Shown here: piece by piece, positions 21,155-31,022 of the stretch
Layout: each line of letters starts with the position of its first letter
How positions within the stretch are numbered: the first letter of the stretch is position 1
Assembly: GCA_012960755.1 (NCBI GenBank)
Contig: DUAT01000153.1
Location: 115,805-179,804, forward strand
Direction: 5' to 3'
Source: Gammaproteobacteria bacterium
GTDB lineage: Bacteria > Pseudomonadota > Gammaproteobacteria > Pseudomonadales > Azotimanducaceae_A
Length of the DNA stretch: 64,000 nucleotides
The notes under the pieces: model-generated
Told to the model about the DNA's origin: nothing
Databases searched by the model: none
Seen by the model: the letters and a program-made list of their open reading frames with translations, nothing else
Program-made: the position numbers and the translations under genes

Positions 21155-22846
21155 CTAACTCGATTGAAGTTGTACTTTTATTTTGTCAGCAACCCGGAAA
21201 GCATTTGCGTAAATAGTCCAGGTAGGTGTAACACTGCCGCCATTGGGCATGAAGCTTCCATCGGTAACAAACACGTTTTCGGTACCGTGAACACGGCAAT
21301 CCGGATCCAGTGCTGAAACTTTTGGGTCATTTCCAAACCGCAATCCCCCGGCAATCAGATTGGGCGTGGGTGAACTGGAGGCACTGCCATAATATTTCTG
21401 TGCCCCCATCTGCTTCATCACCTGCACACCTTTATCGACTATATATTCCGAGACCTTGAAGTCATGCGGGTGATAGCCGACCCTGACTTTCGCAACCGGT
21501 GAGCCCCATTTATCTTTTTCAATCCGGTGCAGTGAAACATGGCAATTGTCTGTTGGAAGCCAGTCACAGAATACCTCGAATTTAAAATCCCTTGATTGAA
21601 TGAAGTGTGATTTCAATCGCTGCTTATAGGTACTTCCCCAGATTAGATCCCCTTGTGAATCCCACTTGAGTTCGTTCGCATCTGCGGTAGGAGTGGGCGG
21701 GTCAAACACGAAATCAATGGTGCCGCCCTTGACTCGCCGTCCAAACACACTGGTATCGTTGATAAAATACCAGTCCTGAAGCGCCCTGTTAAAAAACGGG
21801 CCTCTGACTTTTAGACCGGCGGCTTGTTTCGGACTGAAGCGAGTTGAATCGAAAATACCGTGACCAGTTCCACCGGAGCAACAGTGCAGGTTTTTTCCTA
21901 TCTGGTTGTAGCGATTCCCAATGCCCGTCGGATGTTTGTTACCCGTCGAGCTGAGTAACAGGCGACTGGATTCGATCGAGTAGCAGGCGATGCTGACGAT
22001 ACTGGCGTGTACTCTCTGGCTCTGGCCCTGGGCATCAAAATAGTCCACTGAAGAGGCATTGCCCTTGTTATCAGTGTTTATTCGGTAGGCTTTGGCACTG
22101 GTCACCAGGTCGCAGTTTCCGGTTGCCAGAGTTTGTGCCAACAGCGCAGCACGGGCGCTCCCCTTCGCACCTGAACTGCAACCATAGCTACCACAGTATC
22201 CGGAATACTCGCAGCTGTTTCGTCCCTTGTAAGGTCGCGAAAGGATTGCGCGTGCCATGGGAAGTGGATGGAAACCCAGCTCAGACGTGGCGTTGTCAAA
22301 CCATTGAGATATTGGGTGCTCCAGGGTCGGAGGGAAGGGGTAGTCCGGTGTTGAGCGTGGTTCAAGATTAGGGTGGTTAACCACCTTACCGGAGATACCA
22401 ATGAGTTTCTCCACTTTGGCGTAATAGGGTTCCATTGCTTCGTAATTGATAGGCCAGTCGACAATGTTGGCGCCCTCAATCGGTCCGAATTCAGACAGCA
22501 GTCGAAAGTCCTCCGGCTTCAATCGATGAAAGTAACCACTCATGAAGTTGGTTGCACCACCCACCAGATTGCCGCCCCAGAACCGGCTGGTATTTTTTTC
22601 GCTCCAGCTATCGCTGGCAGGTTCAACAATTACATGGCGTTCATCCCTGATATGGGAGCGAAAACTGCCTCGACGCGACAGCATCTCGTCTTTTTTGAAA
22701 TCGGATTCGTTATATAAGCGACCCTTTTCCAGCATGACCACCTTGTATCCAGCCAGTGCCAGTTCATAGGCGATGGGTCCGGCACCGGCTCCGCTGCCGA
22801 TAACGCAGACATCGTATTCGATTGCTAATTCCGGTTTGTTCCTCAT
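21155..22846 (-). CDS. GMC-family oxidoreductase, gluconate-dehydrogenase large-subunit type
   Basis: The 563-residue FAD protein starts with the Rossmann motif VIGSGAGAGPIAYELALAG, then MLEKGRLYNESD and FWGGNLVGGATNFMSG. The C-terminal GMC region reads DGSFMPNGGSVTPTWTIYANAF. A cysteine cluster, SCEYSGYCGSYGCSSGAKG near residue 210, matches the iron-sulfur site known in FAD-dependent glucose and gluconate dehydrogenase alpha subunits. The gene directly upstream encodes the small Tat-secreted subunit of such enzymes, so the pair probably forms a periplasmic dehydrogenase. The usual cytochrome c subunit gene is not adjacent. The substrate (a sugar, polyol or alcohol) is unknown. Confidence 0.88.
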   Translation of the reverse strand: MRNKPELAIEYDVCVIGSGAGAGPIAYELALAGYKVVMLEKGRLYNESDFKKDEMLSRRGSFRSHIRDERHVIVEPASDSWSEKNTSRFWGGNLVGGATNFMSGYFHRLKPEDFRLLSEFGPIEGANIVDWPINYEAMEPYYAKVEKLIGISGKVVNHPNLEPRSTPDYPFPPTLEHPISQWFDNATSELGFHPLPMARAILSRPYKGRNSCEYSGYCGSYGCSSGAKGSARAALLAQTLATGNCDLVTSAKAYRINTDNKGNASSVDYFDAQGQSQRVHASIVSIACYSIESSRLLLSSTGNKHPTGIGNRYNQIGKNLHCCSGGTGHGIFDSTRFSPKQAAGLKVRGPFFNRALQDWYFINDTSVFGRRVKGGTIDFVFDPPTPTADANELKWDSQGDLIWGSTYKQRLKSHFIQSRDFKFEVFCDWLPTDNCHVSLHRIEKDKWGSPVAKVRVGYHPHDFKVSEYIVDKGVQVMKQMGAQKYYGSASSSPTPNLIAGGLRFGNDPKVSALDPDCRVHGTENVFVTDGSFMPNGGSVTPTWTIYANAFRVADKIKVQLQSS

Positions 22847-22870
22847 TTCTGTCCTGTATGTGTCAGAACA

Positions 22871-22931
22871 GCTCAGGGCTGTTATTTAGGAGCCGCTCAG
22901 GGCTGTTATCTAGGAGCCGCTCAGGGCTGTT
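22871..22931. repeat. 24-base tandem repeat, 2.5 copies, over the small-subunit stop codon
   Basis: Two full units, 22871-22894 and 22895-22918, differ at one base, and a 13-base partial third lies at 22919-22931. On the minus strand the unit begins AACAGCCCTGAGCGG and carries the TGA stop of the upstream gluconate-dehydrogenase-like small subunit. The copies fill most of the 74-base space before the GMC gene. Confidence 0.85.
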
Positions 22932-23535
22932 CAAAATCCATAAACCTTTTACCCGGTATCGGTCGGGGGAAACCCGGCTGATGTCCAAGCCAGGTCCAGC
23001 CGATGGAATTTGGGTTACCGCCGTAGACCGGGTCTAACATCAGTGACTCCGTCAGGTAATACAACAGTAACGAGAGCCAGTTTTCTCCCGTTCTCGACTT
23101 TGATATCTGTTGCATGACTTCGCCTTGTTGATCAGTCGTTAAACTGGGAAATTCTTTACCCTGGTCTTGCACTGACAGGTCGGTCAGCCAGCCTACGCCT
23201 TTACTGATAAATTCGGGGTCACCATCCTCTATATTGTCGGGGTCTTGCATTGCCCACTGCAGGTAGGTCAGGGCGTTTAGATCCCGCGCACATGGACCAT
23301 CGCCGTCATCGGGAAACAATTGCATCTGCACGGCATCGAGCACTCTTTGTTCGGTCTCGCTGAACGTTAGATCGAGGGGGTCAGATGGGTTGTGTTTGTT
23401 GCCTGGGCCTGGGGTTTGCGCGAACAACTGTTTGGCTGGTAAAGACGCCAGCAGTAACAGTGCCCTGCTGGTTTTTAAAAATTCACGCCGGTTCAGTCCG
23501 CTGGCCAGGGGGCCTTTGTATTTTCCAGGCTTCAT
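22921..23535 (-). CDS. gluconate 2-dehydrogenase subunit 3-like protein, Tat-exported
   Basis: This 204-residue small subunit has a twin-arginine signal, NRREFLKTSRALLLLASLP near residues 16-34. It fits the gluconate 2-dehydrogenase subunit 3 family, with FSETEQRVLDAVQMQLFP and DLNALTYLQWAM as typical segments. In known complexes this subunit carries the flavoprotein partner through the Tat system and is needed for its maturation. It lies upstream of the GMC gene and directly abuts the peptidase gene (stop and start adjacent, TAGATG). Confidence 0.85.
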   Translation of the reverse strand: MKPGKYKGPLASGLNRREFLKTSRALLLLASLPAKQLFAQTPGPGNKHNPSDPLDLTFSETEQRVLDAVQMQLFPDDGDGPCARDLNALTYLQWAMQDPDNIEDGDPEFISKGVGWLTDLSVQDQGKEFPSLTTDQQGEVMQQISKSRTGENWLSLLLYYLTESLMLDPVYGGNPNSIGWTWLGHQPGFPRPIPGKRFMDFEQP

Positions 23536-24948
23536 CTACCCATGATCCTGACCCCAATCAAAAACAACTCTGGCCATGCAGGCAGTGAGTTTTTTTGCAG
23601 TCGGTATATGTAGAAACTCATTGGGACCATGCGCGTTTGAATGCGGACCCAACAGTCCCGTGACAACAAACTGTGCTTCAGGAAGTTTAACAGCCAGAAA
23701 CTCCATAAAAGGAATACTACCGCCGCATCCCATTGAGATTGCCGGTGCCCCAAAAAAGGCAGTTGAAGCTGCTTGTAACGACGCCTCCAGACTTTCGAAG
23801 GTTTCCGGCGCATGCCAACCTGGATTGGGTGTGTCCAGATCGAAAGTAACCGTTGTCCCGTAAGGTGCGTCCCGGGTCAACAGTTCTGTTAATTCACCCG
23901 CAACCTTGTTTGCATCCGTTGTTGGTGGTATGCGCAAGGCAAACTTTGCCGCGGTGTAGGGTCTCAGAACATTCCCTGCGTCCTTAATATCCGGGACTCC
24001 GTCCATGCCGGTTATTTCCAAAGAAGCAAGCCAGGTGTTGTTGAGCACAAGTTCTGTTGCATCGCGAGATACTGGTCCGCTTTTCCCGGCATAGGTGTAC
24101 ATGGTCTTGAACTCGTCTTCCAGCACTTTTCCCGCAACTATGGCTTGTTGCCTGCGGGAATCTGGAATCTGCTCGTTCAGGAAAGAAGGCAGTATGGCGC
24201 CTGACTGCTCGTTTTCAACCCGGGACAGGAGCTGCCTGAGTAATCTGAAACTGGATCCGACGACACCGCCCGCCGCACCTGAGTGCGCACCTTGCTCAAG
24301 TACCTGTACTCTCAACTCACCGAGCAGCATGCCCCGCAGAGAGGTGGTTATCCAGAGTTGGTCATAGTTACCGCAGGTGGAGTCGAGCGCGATAACGAGC
24401 CCGGGCGTACCCATTCTTTCTGACAGTGACTCCATATAATAAGGCAGATCCGGGCTGCCACTTTCTTCGGATGCTTCGATAAGTATTACCAGCCTGGGTG
24501 CAGGGAGGTTCTGGGACTGGAGTGCCTTGATCACCGCGATGGCGGAATAAATGGCATAACCATCATCAGCGCCTCCACGGCCATAAAGTTTGTCTTCTCT
24601 TCTGACTGGCTTCCAGGGTTCAAGACCGTCAAGCCAGCCGTTAAATTCCGGCTGTTTGTCCAGATGACCATAAATCAGGATGGTTTCGTCGATTTCTCCG
24701 GGATAATCTAACAATAACGTGGGTGTTCGGCCCTTCAGTTTGTGGAGTTCCATGGTCAACCCATCGACCTGTTGTGATTCAATCCAGGCCATCACATGAT
24801 CCATGGCTTTGGCCATGTGGCCATTATGTTCCCAGTCAGCATCAAACATGGGCGACTTGTTCGGAATCTTAATATATTCGCCCAGGCTTTCAATGATGTC
24901 TTGTTCCCAGAAATTATTGACAAATTCCTGCAGCGCGGCATTCTTCAC
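23536..24948 (-). CDS. M20-family metallopeptidase (dipeptidase-like)
   Basis: This 470-residue zinc peptidase of the M20 (ArgE/DapE/CPG2) family has IYGHLDKQPEFNGW (metal His and catalytic Asp), LYGRGGADDGYAIYSA (bridging Asp), ILIEASEESGSPD (catalytic Glu and metal Glu) and a C-terminal FLHIPTAKKL His region. The length and motifs agree with cytosolic-nonspecific-dipeptidase or carnosinase-type members. There is no signal peptide, so a cytoplasmic enzyme. The GTG start overlaps the fxsA stop by one base (TAGTG), and its stop touches the next gene, so fxsA, this gene and the dehydrogenase genes probably share a transcript. Confidence 0.92.
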   Translation of the reverse strand: MKNAALQEFVNNFWEQDIIESLGEYIKIPNKSPMFDADWEHNGHMAKAMDHVMAWIESQQVDGLTMELHKLKGRTPTLLLDYPGEIDETILIYGHLDKQPEFNGWLDGLEPWKPVRREDKLYGRGGADDGYAIYSAIAVIKALQSQNLPAPRLVILIEASEESGSPDLPYYMESLSERMGTPGLVIALDSTCGNYDQLWITTSLRGMLLGELRVQVLEQGAHSGAAGGVVGSSFRLLRQLLSRVENEQSGAILPSFLNEQIPDSRRQQAIVAGKVLEDEFKTMYTYAGKSGPVSRDATELVLNNTWLASLEITGMDGVPDIKDAGNVLRPYTAAKFALRIPPTTDANKVAGELTELLTRDAPYGTTVTFDLDTPNPGWHAPETFESLEASLQAASTAFFGAPAISMGCGGSIPFMEFLAVKLPEAQFVVTGLLGPHSNAHGPNEFLHIPTAKKLTACMARVVFDWGQDHG

Positions 24949-25487
24949 TAAGTAATTCTCTTGCTGTCGTCGTTATCGTGGCTATCATTCAAATTTGATT
25001 CTGATCCGGGATCACGAGTCTGGTCTTCGAACTCACCTTCAATTGTCGTTCCTTGTTCGTGCCACTGGGACTGTGAAAACGAGCCAGAAAAATTGCCTTG
25101 GCTGAATTGACCGTTGCTGGAGATGTTTAAGTACTTCATCAATCCTTTGTTGATCAGCCACTGGGCGATAGGCTTACGGAGAAAGGGCAGTAGGCAGACA
25201 AAACCAATGGCATCGGTGACAAATCCGGGAGTGAGTAACAATGCACCACCGATCAGGAGCATGATGCCCTCCAGCAATTCTCGCCCGGGAATCTCACCCC
25301 GGCCTAATTTTTCCTGAACCTGATTAAGCGTTGCCATACCCTCAAGACGAAGTAACCATATCCCCAGGGTCGCTGTCAGCACCACGAGTGCCACGGTCGG
25401 AATTGCTCCAATGATGCCGCCCACCTGGATCAGGACAACCATTTCCAGAATAGGGATACTGATAAAAAGAAATAGCAAGAAGCGCAT
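24948..25487 (-). CDS. fxsA: FxsA family membrane protein
   Basis: This 179-residue inner-membrane protein has the FxsA pattern: MRFLLFLFISIPILEMVVLI, then TLGIWLLRLEGMATL, and LLTPGFVTDAIGFVCLLP in the third hydrophobic segment. The C-terminal tail is hydrophilic. E. coli FxsA is known for relieving phage T7 F-plasmid exclusion; its normal role is unclear. The ATG at 25487 is preferred to a longer form because FxsA proteins start at this MRF. It is the first gene of the minus-strand cluster. Confidence 0.9.
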   Translation of the reverse strand: MRFLLFLFISIPILEMVVLIQVGGIIGAIPTVALVVLTATLGIWLLRLEGMATLNQVQEKLGRGEIPGRELLEGIMLLIGGALLLTPGFVTDAIGFVCLLPFLRKPIAQWLINKGLMKYLNISSNGQFSQGNFSGSFSQSQWHEQGTTIEGEFEDQTRDPGSESNLNDSHDNDDSKRIT

Positions 25488-25640
25488 GATAAGTATCGCA
25501 GGTGAGTTTGGAGTATTGTATCTAACCGCCAATCATTGTTCTAACACGTTCTTGTGGGCGAAACACTGCCACAGGACAAGTACCGTGTAACGATAGTGTG
25601 ATAGATTAGATGACCGGATTATCTAAAGGATCCATGGTTT

Positions 25641-26270
25641 TTGTTCATACCTAGCACAACAGGGCAACTGGAAGCGGAGTTTGACAGTTTTGATACAGAT
25701 TCCAGCCTTGGGTCCAGCCCGGATATTGCGATTTTGTGTCATCCCCATCCCCAATACGGCGGCAGTATGCACGACAATGTCGTTTCCATGCTGGCCACAG
25801 GGTTCCAGTCAAAAGGCGCCAGTACACTGAGATTCAATTTCAGGGGAGTGGGCGCAAGCGAAGGGGAGTACGGAGGCGGAAATGGCGAGGCAGAGGACGT
25901 ACAGGCGGTAATTGATTGGTGTAAAGCAACCCATCCCAATGCAGGCTACTATCTCTGTGGATATTCTTTTGGGGCAATGATGGCATTGACCGTACTGCAT
26001 GATTCCAGCACGGATTCAAAACTTCTCGGTTCCATTCTGGTTGCGCCGCCTGTTCAGATGCTGTCACCGGCTCGCCAGGGTACGAGTCCGGATATCCAGT
26101 GCCCGTTGCTGGTCATTCTCGGGAGCGAGGATACGATCGCTACGCAAAGTCCTGTGATAGAAATGTTCGGTTCTGAAAAGGTGGAAATGCTGGAAGAGGC
26201 GGATCACTTTTTCAATGGCCAGCTCGATAACATTGTTAACCTCACCAGGGGATTTGTGGATGGAACTTAA
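25641..26270 (+). CDS. alpha/beta hydrolase (COG2945-like)
   Basis: This 209-residue compact alpha/beta hydrolase has AILCHPHPQYGGSMHDNVV near residues 35-53 (oxyanion region), LRFNFRGVGASEGEY, the nucleophile elbow LCGYSFGAMMA, the acid region LVILGSEDTIA, and the His in EEADHFF. This matches the COG2945 group, which has no firm substrate. The best start is TTG at 25641, ten bases after AAAGGA; the nearby ATG is out of frame. Its end overlaps the enoyl-CoA hydratase start by 11 bases, so it begins a coupled operon with the hydratase, MoxR and VWA genes. Confidence 0.85.
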   Translation: MFIPSTTGQLEAEFDSFDTDSSLGSSPDIAILCHPHPQYGGSMHDNVVSMLATGFQSKGASTLRFNFRGVGASEGEYGGGNGEAEDVQAVIDWCKATHPNAGYYLCGYSFGAMMALTVLHDSSTDSKLLGSILVAPPVQMLSPARQGTSPDIQCPLLVILGSEDTIATQSPVIEMFGSEKVEMLEEADHFFNGQLDNIVNLTRGFVDGT

Positions 26271-27081
26271 AACAGTTCTTGTTGATATCGAAGATCAGAT
26301 TGCATTGATCACACTAAACAGACCCCATCGAATGAATGCCTGGACCGGCCGGATGCATACGGAATATCGCTGGGTATTGGATCAATTGGAGAATGACGAT
26401 AGTGTCCGGGTGATCATCGTCACCGGCTCCGGTCGTGCGTTCTGTGTCGGTGCAGATTCGAAAGCGCTGGAGGGTCACGTGGAAAGAGGCGGTTATGATG
26501 CCGGTACCCCCGACAAGCTCGCTGAACCTGGATACGGCGTCAGGCCAGAGTTTGATGCTTCTTTTGCCTATCATTTTGGCTTGTCGAAACCCGTTATTGC
26601 GGCCATTAATGGCCCGGCGGCCGGGGTAGGACTGGTTCTGGCCTGTTTTGCAGATATCAGATTTGCGGTTCCGGGGGTGAAACTCACGACGGCCCACGGC
26701 AAGCTCAATCTCCCCGCGGAGTACGGCTTGTCCTGGTTGCTGCCAAGAATTATTGGTCTGGCACGAGCAAATGACCTGTTATTCACAAGCCGTATATTCA
26801 TGACAGAAGAAGCCGAGCAGCTTGGCCTGGTGAATCGCATTGTGGAAAATAAAGATCTATTGCCCGAGGTGATGGCGTACGCAAAGCAGATGAAAGATAC
26901 AGTATCACCTGCTTCGCTGACGGTATCCAAACGACAGGTTTATACGGACCTGCACCGTGATGTTGCTCAATCGGTTCAGGAAAGTGAGATTCTGCTCAAC
27001 GAAATGATGCAGCAGAAAGATTATGTCGAGGGCGTTAATGCATTTTTAGAGAAACGCACACCCAGGTGGCTAGGAGAGTAG
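26260..27081 (+). CDS. enoyl-CoA hydratase/isomerase family protein
   Basis: This 273-residue crotonase-fold protein has LITLNRPHRMNAW, the first oxyanion loop RAFCVGADSKAL, the second INGPAAGVGLVLACFADIRFA, and KLNLPAEYGLSWLLPRIIG, where the catalytic Glu region lies. It should act on a CoA thioester as hydratase or isomerase. The ATG at 26260 sits inside the last codons of the hydrolase gene (11-base overlap). Three bases separate its stop from the MoxR gene. This arrangement links it tightly to an AAA+/VWA pair, an unusual partner for a crotonase. Confidence 0.88.
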   Translation: MELKTVLVDIEDQIALITLNRPHRMNAWTGRMHTEYRWVLDQLENDDSVRVIIVTGSGRAFCVGADSKALEGHVERGGYDAGTPDKLAEPGYGVRPEFDASFAYHFGLSKPVIAAINGPAAGVGLVLACFADIRFAVPGVKLTTAHGKLNLPAEYGLSWLLPRIIGLARANDLLFTSRIFMTEEAEQLGLVNRIVENKDLLPEVMAYAKQMKDTVSPASLTVSKRQVYTDLHRDVAQSVQESEILLNEMMQQKDYVEGVNAFLEKRTPRWLGE

Positions 27082-27084
27082 TCG

Positions 27085-27936
27085 TTGAATACTTTGAATA
27101 TTGAAACTGACAGTTCAACTGAGGTGCCATATTATTTGCCTCTTGAAGATGAGGTGGAAATTTTTCTCTCGGCCTACGAGCAGAAGCTGCCTGTGTTACT
27201 GAAAGGCCCGACAGGTTGCGGTAAAACTCGTTTTATTGAGTATATGGCCCATCGGTTGTTTCGCGGTGACCGCAGCGATGCGGAACGTCGGTCTGTCGAT
27301 GAGCCCCTGCAAACTGTGGCGTGCCATGAGGATCTGAGCGCTACGGATCTGGTAGGCAGGTTCCTGCTTCAGGGAGATGAGACCGTCTGGCAAGATGGAC
27401 CACTATCCCGTTCCGTGAAAGACGGCACTATTTGCTATCTGGATGAAATCGTTGAGGCTCGCAAGGACTCCACAGTGTTGATTCACAGCCTGACAGACCA
27501 TCGTCGAATTTTACCGGTAGAGAAACAAGGATTGATCCTGGATGCACATCCCAACTTTCTGCTGGTGATTTCCTATAACCCTGGTTACCAGAATGTGCTC
27601 AAAGATCTGAAACCAAGTACCCGGCAACGATTTATAGCCATCGATTTCGATTACCCCGGTGAAGCTGATGAAGCCAGTATCATCGCCCACGAAAGCGGCG
27701 TCGATGACGAAAAGGCTCTGGATCTTGCTCGGCTGGGCTCCCGGGTTCGGAATCTGAAACACCACGGCTTTGATGAGGGCGTGAGTACCCGGTTACTAGT
27801 GTACGCCGGTCAGTTGATGATAAAGGGTATAGCGCCACTTCGCGCCAGCGAAGTGGCAATTTGCAAAGCCGTGACCGATGACGAAGATGTCCAGGGCGCG
27901 ATAGCGGAACTGGTTAAAACAATTTTTCCGGCGTGA
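27085..27936 (+). CDS. MoxR-type AAA+ ATPase (CbbQ/NirQ/NorQ group)
   Basis: This 283-residue AAA+ protein has Walker A GPTGCGKT at residues 41-48, Walker [14 protein letters not shown] with Asp120-Glu121, and [17 protein letters not shown] with an arginine-finger region. It matches the CbbQ/NirQ/NorQ group of MoxR ATPases, which work with VWA partner proteins to remodel or load cofactors into target enzymes. The start is TTG at 27085 after GGAGAG. It overlaps the VWA gene by four bases. No nitric-oxide reductase or Rubisco gene occurs in the window, so its client is unknown. Confidence 0.9.
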   Translation: MNTLNIETDSSTEVPYYLPLEDEVEIFLSAYEQKLPVLLKGPTGCGKTRFIEYMAHRLFRGDRSDAERRSVDEPLQTVACHEDLSATDLVGRFLLQGDETVWQDGPLSRSVKDGTICYLDEIVEARKDSTVLIHSLTDHRRILPVEKQGLILDAHPNFLLVISYNPGYQNVLKDLKPSTRQRFIAIDFDYPGEADEASIIAHESGVDDEKALDLARLGSRVRNLKHHGFDEGVSTRLLVYAGQLMIKGIAPLRASEVAICKAVTDDEDVQGAIAELVKTIFPA

Positions 27937-30875
27937 AAACCACCCATCAGATTGAGCTGGAACTCACCCGATTAAACAAGCAATCCGGGATCATCTTTCC
28001 GGTGGTCAAATCTGATCTCGCAACCCGGCTGGATGAAGAATCCCTGCTGATCTGGGCCAATATTTGTCTTGATATTGCCGATACCGGTTGGCATGCCTGG
28101 GAGACTGCGAATTTGTACATGCGAATGAGCCCCAGGCTGATGGATATCGCTGGAAAAGAGCGGTTGTGTCAGATTGGCGAGTATGGGCTGGACTTGTGTG
28201 GTCATTCCTTTGAGCCCAGTACGCGATACTTTCAAGGCATCGAAGCAACGTTGGATTCACCTATTCCCAGGCAACTGGAGCTTATTGAAAACACAGGTAA
28301 GGTGATAAGCGAAAGGTTCCAGCAGGCCTTCAATCTGGTTGCTGACTACTTCACAACAGTATTTCTTGTCGCCCGATCCCAGGATGTAGAAAGCTTTACC
28401 AGCTGGATTTCGATTGCAACTGATATGACCCGGCTGGGTCGCAACGAGGCCAGAGAACTACTCTCAGTCTCACAAAAGTACCCGCAGATCAATTGGATGT
28501 TTGCGGCTAAACTCTATCAGGCCTCGGTTCGCAATGGCCAGGAATATGCATCGAGTTACGGTCAAATGATGCACCGCCTGGTGGGGGTGGAGACAGAATT
28601 TGATCGGTTGATATTTGACTACACCATCAAGAATCTGCCAATCAAGGGCTGGCTGACAGCGCTGGAGGAGATGATTCCGGAACTCTCAGCAATCGAAGTG
28701 AAAATTCTGATTCACCTGCTCAGTGATATCCAACATCCCGAGTTGGCAGAAGCACTGGTCAAAAGCTGCCGTCAATTGCCGCTGGATAATCTGCCGGTGA
28801 TGAAAAGCTGGCTTTCACAGGGTTTGGAACTGGCACCACTGAACTTTGAAGCCTGCATCGCATTCATTCGAATTGAGTCTGCCAAATCTGTTGAGCTACT
28901 CGAAACCTTACGGGGACAGGTGAGATTTTCAGATGAGCAGCGCACGCTGCAGTTGTATTCCGAGGCCCTGGTTGGCAAACGACTCCGGCTGGAATCCAAT
29001 GTAACCCAGGATGAAGACTTCCGAAATTTACCATCCTCTGACGGTAGTTGTATCTTTTTACCCGAAGTCGTCAGCTACTATCCCCGTCGGGATGAAAATT
29101 TCAGATGGTTAAAGGTGGCGCTGTCCCATCAGTTGGGGTGTTATGAATTTGGCACCTTTGATTTTTGTTTTAATGATTCTCATATCCCCTTCGCCGATTT
29201 TTTTAGAACTTTCGAAGAACCGCATCTAGCGGCACAGATATTTCGAATCCTGGAAGATGGGCGGGTAGACTGGCTGGTGCAGCGGCACTATAAAGGTATT
29301 GCAAGTGATATTGCTGTACAAAAACTCGATGCAATCGAGTCGAGAAAGGTCACCGCTGTAGATCCGAGAAAGCAGTTGTTGGAGGCCTTACAACAATATA
29401 CCCTCGATGGATCAGGTTTTGAATTTGTCGCCGGTACTTGCCAATCGGAATTGCCACATCTCTTGGATATTGCGATGACATTAAAGCAGTCCACAGCCTC
29501 CGTCTTCGATACGATGGACGCTGTTACGGCGTGCTACGAGGTACTTAGCCAGTTCAGGCGGTTTCTCCAGGACATTGACCCGGTTGCGTACCGGGGCATG
29601 ATGTCACTCGACAAGGTCAGGATGAACCTGGAACTGGCACTGATCGAGGAAGCTGATATCGAGTTTTCGGAAGATGATGAAGATGGCATGTCGATGACCG
29701 GCCTGGCCAGTCCTGATGATATTGATGTTGACGAGCTGACGAAAGGAGATGTCCAGGAGGCGATGGCAATCATTATCACAGACCCGGATGTCGTGGTTGC
29801 TGAAGATATTGACCATGTGGAAGAGCCAGGTGGTCGCAAGGAGTTTGAAAAACTCAAGGAAGAAAGACGCGGACCTATTCCGGAAACTGCGTACAAGTAT
29901 GACGAGTGGGATCATTCCATTGATGATTATCGAAAACGCTGGTGCACTCTGTATGAGATTCGCCAGCTCGAAGTAGATGATGACTTTGTACCTGATACTT
30001 TGAACGAATATCGAAGCCTGGCAAACAGGGTTCGAAAACAGCTCAATATGCTGCGACCGGAATTGCTGCGTAAGGTCAAAGGGATGCTCGATGGAGAAGA
30101 ACTTGATCTGGAGCGGACTATTGAAGCTATTGTTGATCGAAAATCCGGGGCAAGCCCCAGTGAGAATATCTATATCCAGCGGCAGAGAAAAGATCGTGAC
30201 GTTTCAGCATTATTTTTACTGGACATGAGTGCATCAACAGATGACGCCATTGTTGATCCTAATGCCGAACCGGTTACACCCGATTACGATGACGACGAAT
30301 TCATGCATGGTTACTTCGACCAGGGAGAACTGACGGCTGACACAAGGCATAAGATTATCGACCTGGAGAAAGAATCGGTCGTATTGATGGCAGAAGCATT
30401 GCAGGGATTGGGGGACTCCTATTCCGTCTGCGGTTTCTCCGGCTACGGCAAAGACCGCATCGAATATTTCGTTTGCAAGGACTTTGATGAACCTTACAAC
30501 CATAAGGTAAAGGGGCGAATAGGTGGTATTAAACCCTGCCGAAGTACCCGCATGGGTCCAGCCATCAGGCATGCGACAAAAATGCTGGCAGCCACAGAAA
30601 GCAGGGTCAAGGCACTTATTATTATCTCGGATGGGTACCCCCAGGACTTTGATTATGGGGCTGACCGGAGTAGCAAAGACTATGGCATCAAAGATACTAC
30701 CAAGGCACTATCCGAGGCGAACCAGAAAGGGGTACAGAGTTTTTGTTTAACCGTCGATCCGTCCGGGCATGACTATTTGAGAGAAATGTGTCCGGATCAG
30801 CAATATATGGTCATGCAGGATATCACCCAGTTACCCAACGAATTGTCGAAAATATACAGGGGTTTAACGACTTGA
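27933..30875 (+). CDS. large VWA-domain protein, NorD/CbbO-like
   Basis: This 980-residue protein has a C-terminal von Willebrand A domain with the MIDAS motif DMSAS at residues 764-768 and [12 protein letters not shown] later, which gives the second metal-binding region. Before it lies a very acidic stretch (about residues 565-620) rich in Asp and Glu, and a long helical N-terminal region of about 550 residues with no motif I recognise. NorD and CbbO proteins are usually shorter, so the N-terminal part may be a client-specific extension. It starts with GTG overlapping the MoxR stop and most likely forms a complex with that ATPase. Confidence 0.85.
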   Translation: MKTTHQIELELTRLNKQSGIIFPVVKSDLATRLDEESLLIWANICLDIADTGWHAWETANLYMRMSPRLMDIAGKERLCQIGEYGLDLCGHSFEPSTRYFQGIEATLDSPIPRQLELIENTGKVISERFQQAFNLVADYFTTVFLVARSQDVESFTSWISIATDMTRLGRNEARELLSVSQKYPQINWMFAAKLYQASVRNGQEYASSYGQMMHRLVGVETEFDRLIFDYTIKNLPIKGWLTALEEMIPELSAIEVKILIHLLSDIQHPELAEALVKSCRQLPLDNLPVMKSWLSQGLELAPLNFEACIAFIRIESAKSVELLETLRGQVRFSDEQRTLQLYSEALVGKRLRLESNVTQDEDFRNLPSSDGSCIFLPEVVSYYPRRDENFRWLKVALSHQLGCYEFGTFDFCFNDSHIPFADFFRTFEEPHLAAQIFRILEDGRVDWLVQRHYKGIASDIAVQKLDAIESRKVTAVDPRKQLLEALQQYTLDGSGFEFVAGTCQSELPHLLDIAMTLKQSTASVFDTMDAVTACYEVLSQFRRFLQDIDPVAYRGMMSLDKVRMNLELALIEEADIEFSEDDEDGMSMTGLASPDDIDVDELTKGDVQEAMAIIITDPDVVVAEDIDHVEEPGGRKEFEKLKEERRGPIPETAYKYDEWDHSIDDYRKRWCTLYEIRQLEVDDDFVPDTLNEYRSLANRVRKQLNMLRPELLRKVKGMLDGEELDLERTIEAIVDRKSGASPSENIYIQRQRKDRDVSALFLLDMSASTDDAIVDPNAEPVTPDYDDDEFMHGYFDQGELTADTRHKIIDLEKESVVLMAEALQGLGDSYSVCGFSGYGKDRIEYFVCKDFDEPYNHKVKGRIGGIKPCRSTRMGPAIRHATKMLAATESRVKALIIISDGYPQDFDYGADRSSKDYGIKDTTKALSEANQKGVQSFCLTVDPSGHDYLREMCPDQQYMVMQDITQLPNELSKIYRGLTT

Positions 30876-31022
30876 TCGTTGGCAACAGGTTGCTAACAGG
30901 TTGCCAATCCTTCCAAATGACATGAATCCTCGTACAATGAAAAATGCAATTCTGAGGTAGACCCAGGCTGGCGCGCAATGGCTGTGCTAGTCAGGGAAGA
31001 AAAGACCAAGAGGGACTATGTG

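Noticed and set aside
20905..21216. 103-codon plus-strand frame between the ThDP and GMC genes
   Set aside because: The last part overlaps the GMC gene on the other strand, there is no ribosome site, and the product has no coherent domain. Treated as chance.
27085..30875. Reading the MoxR-VWA pair as part of a nitric-oxide reductase or Rubisco cluster
   Set aside because: No norBC or cbbLS gene occurs in the window, and the coupled partners are a hydrolase and a crotonase.
30879..30907. Inverted repeat ttggcaac/gttgccaa after the VWA gene
   Set aside because: No T-rich tail and a loop made of an 11-base tandem repeat; not strong enough to call a terminator.
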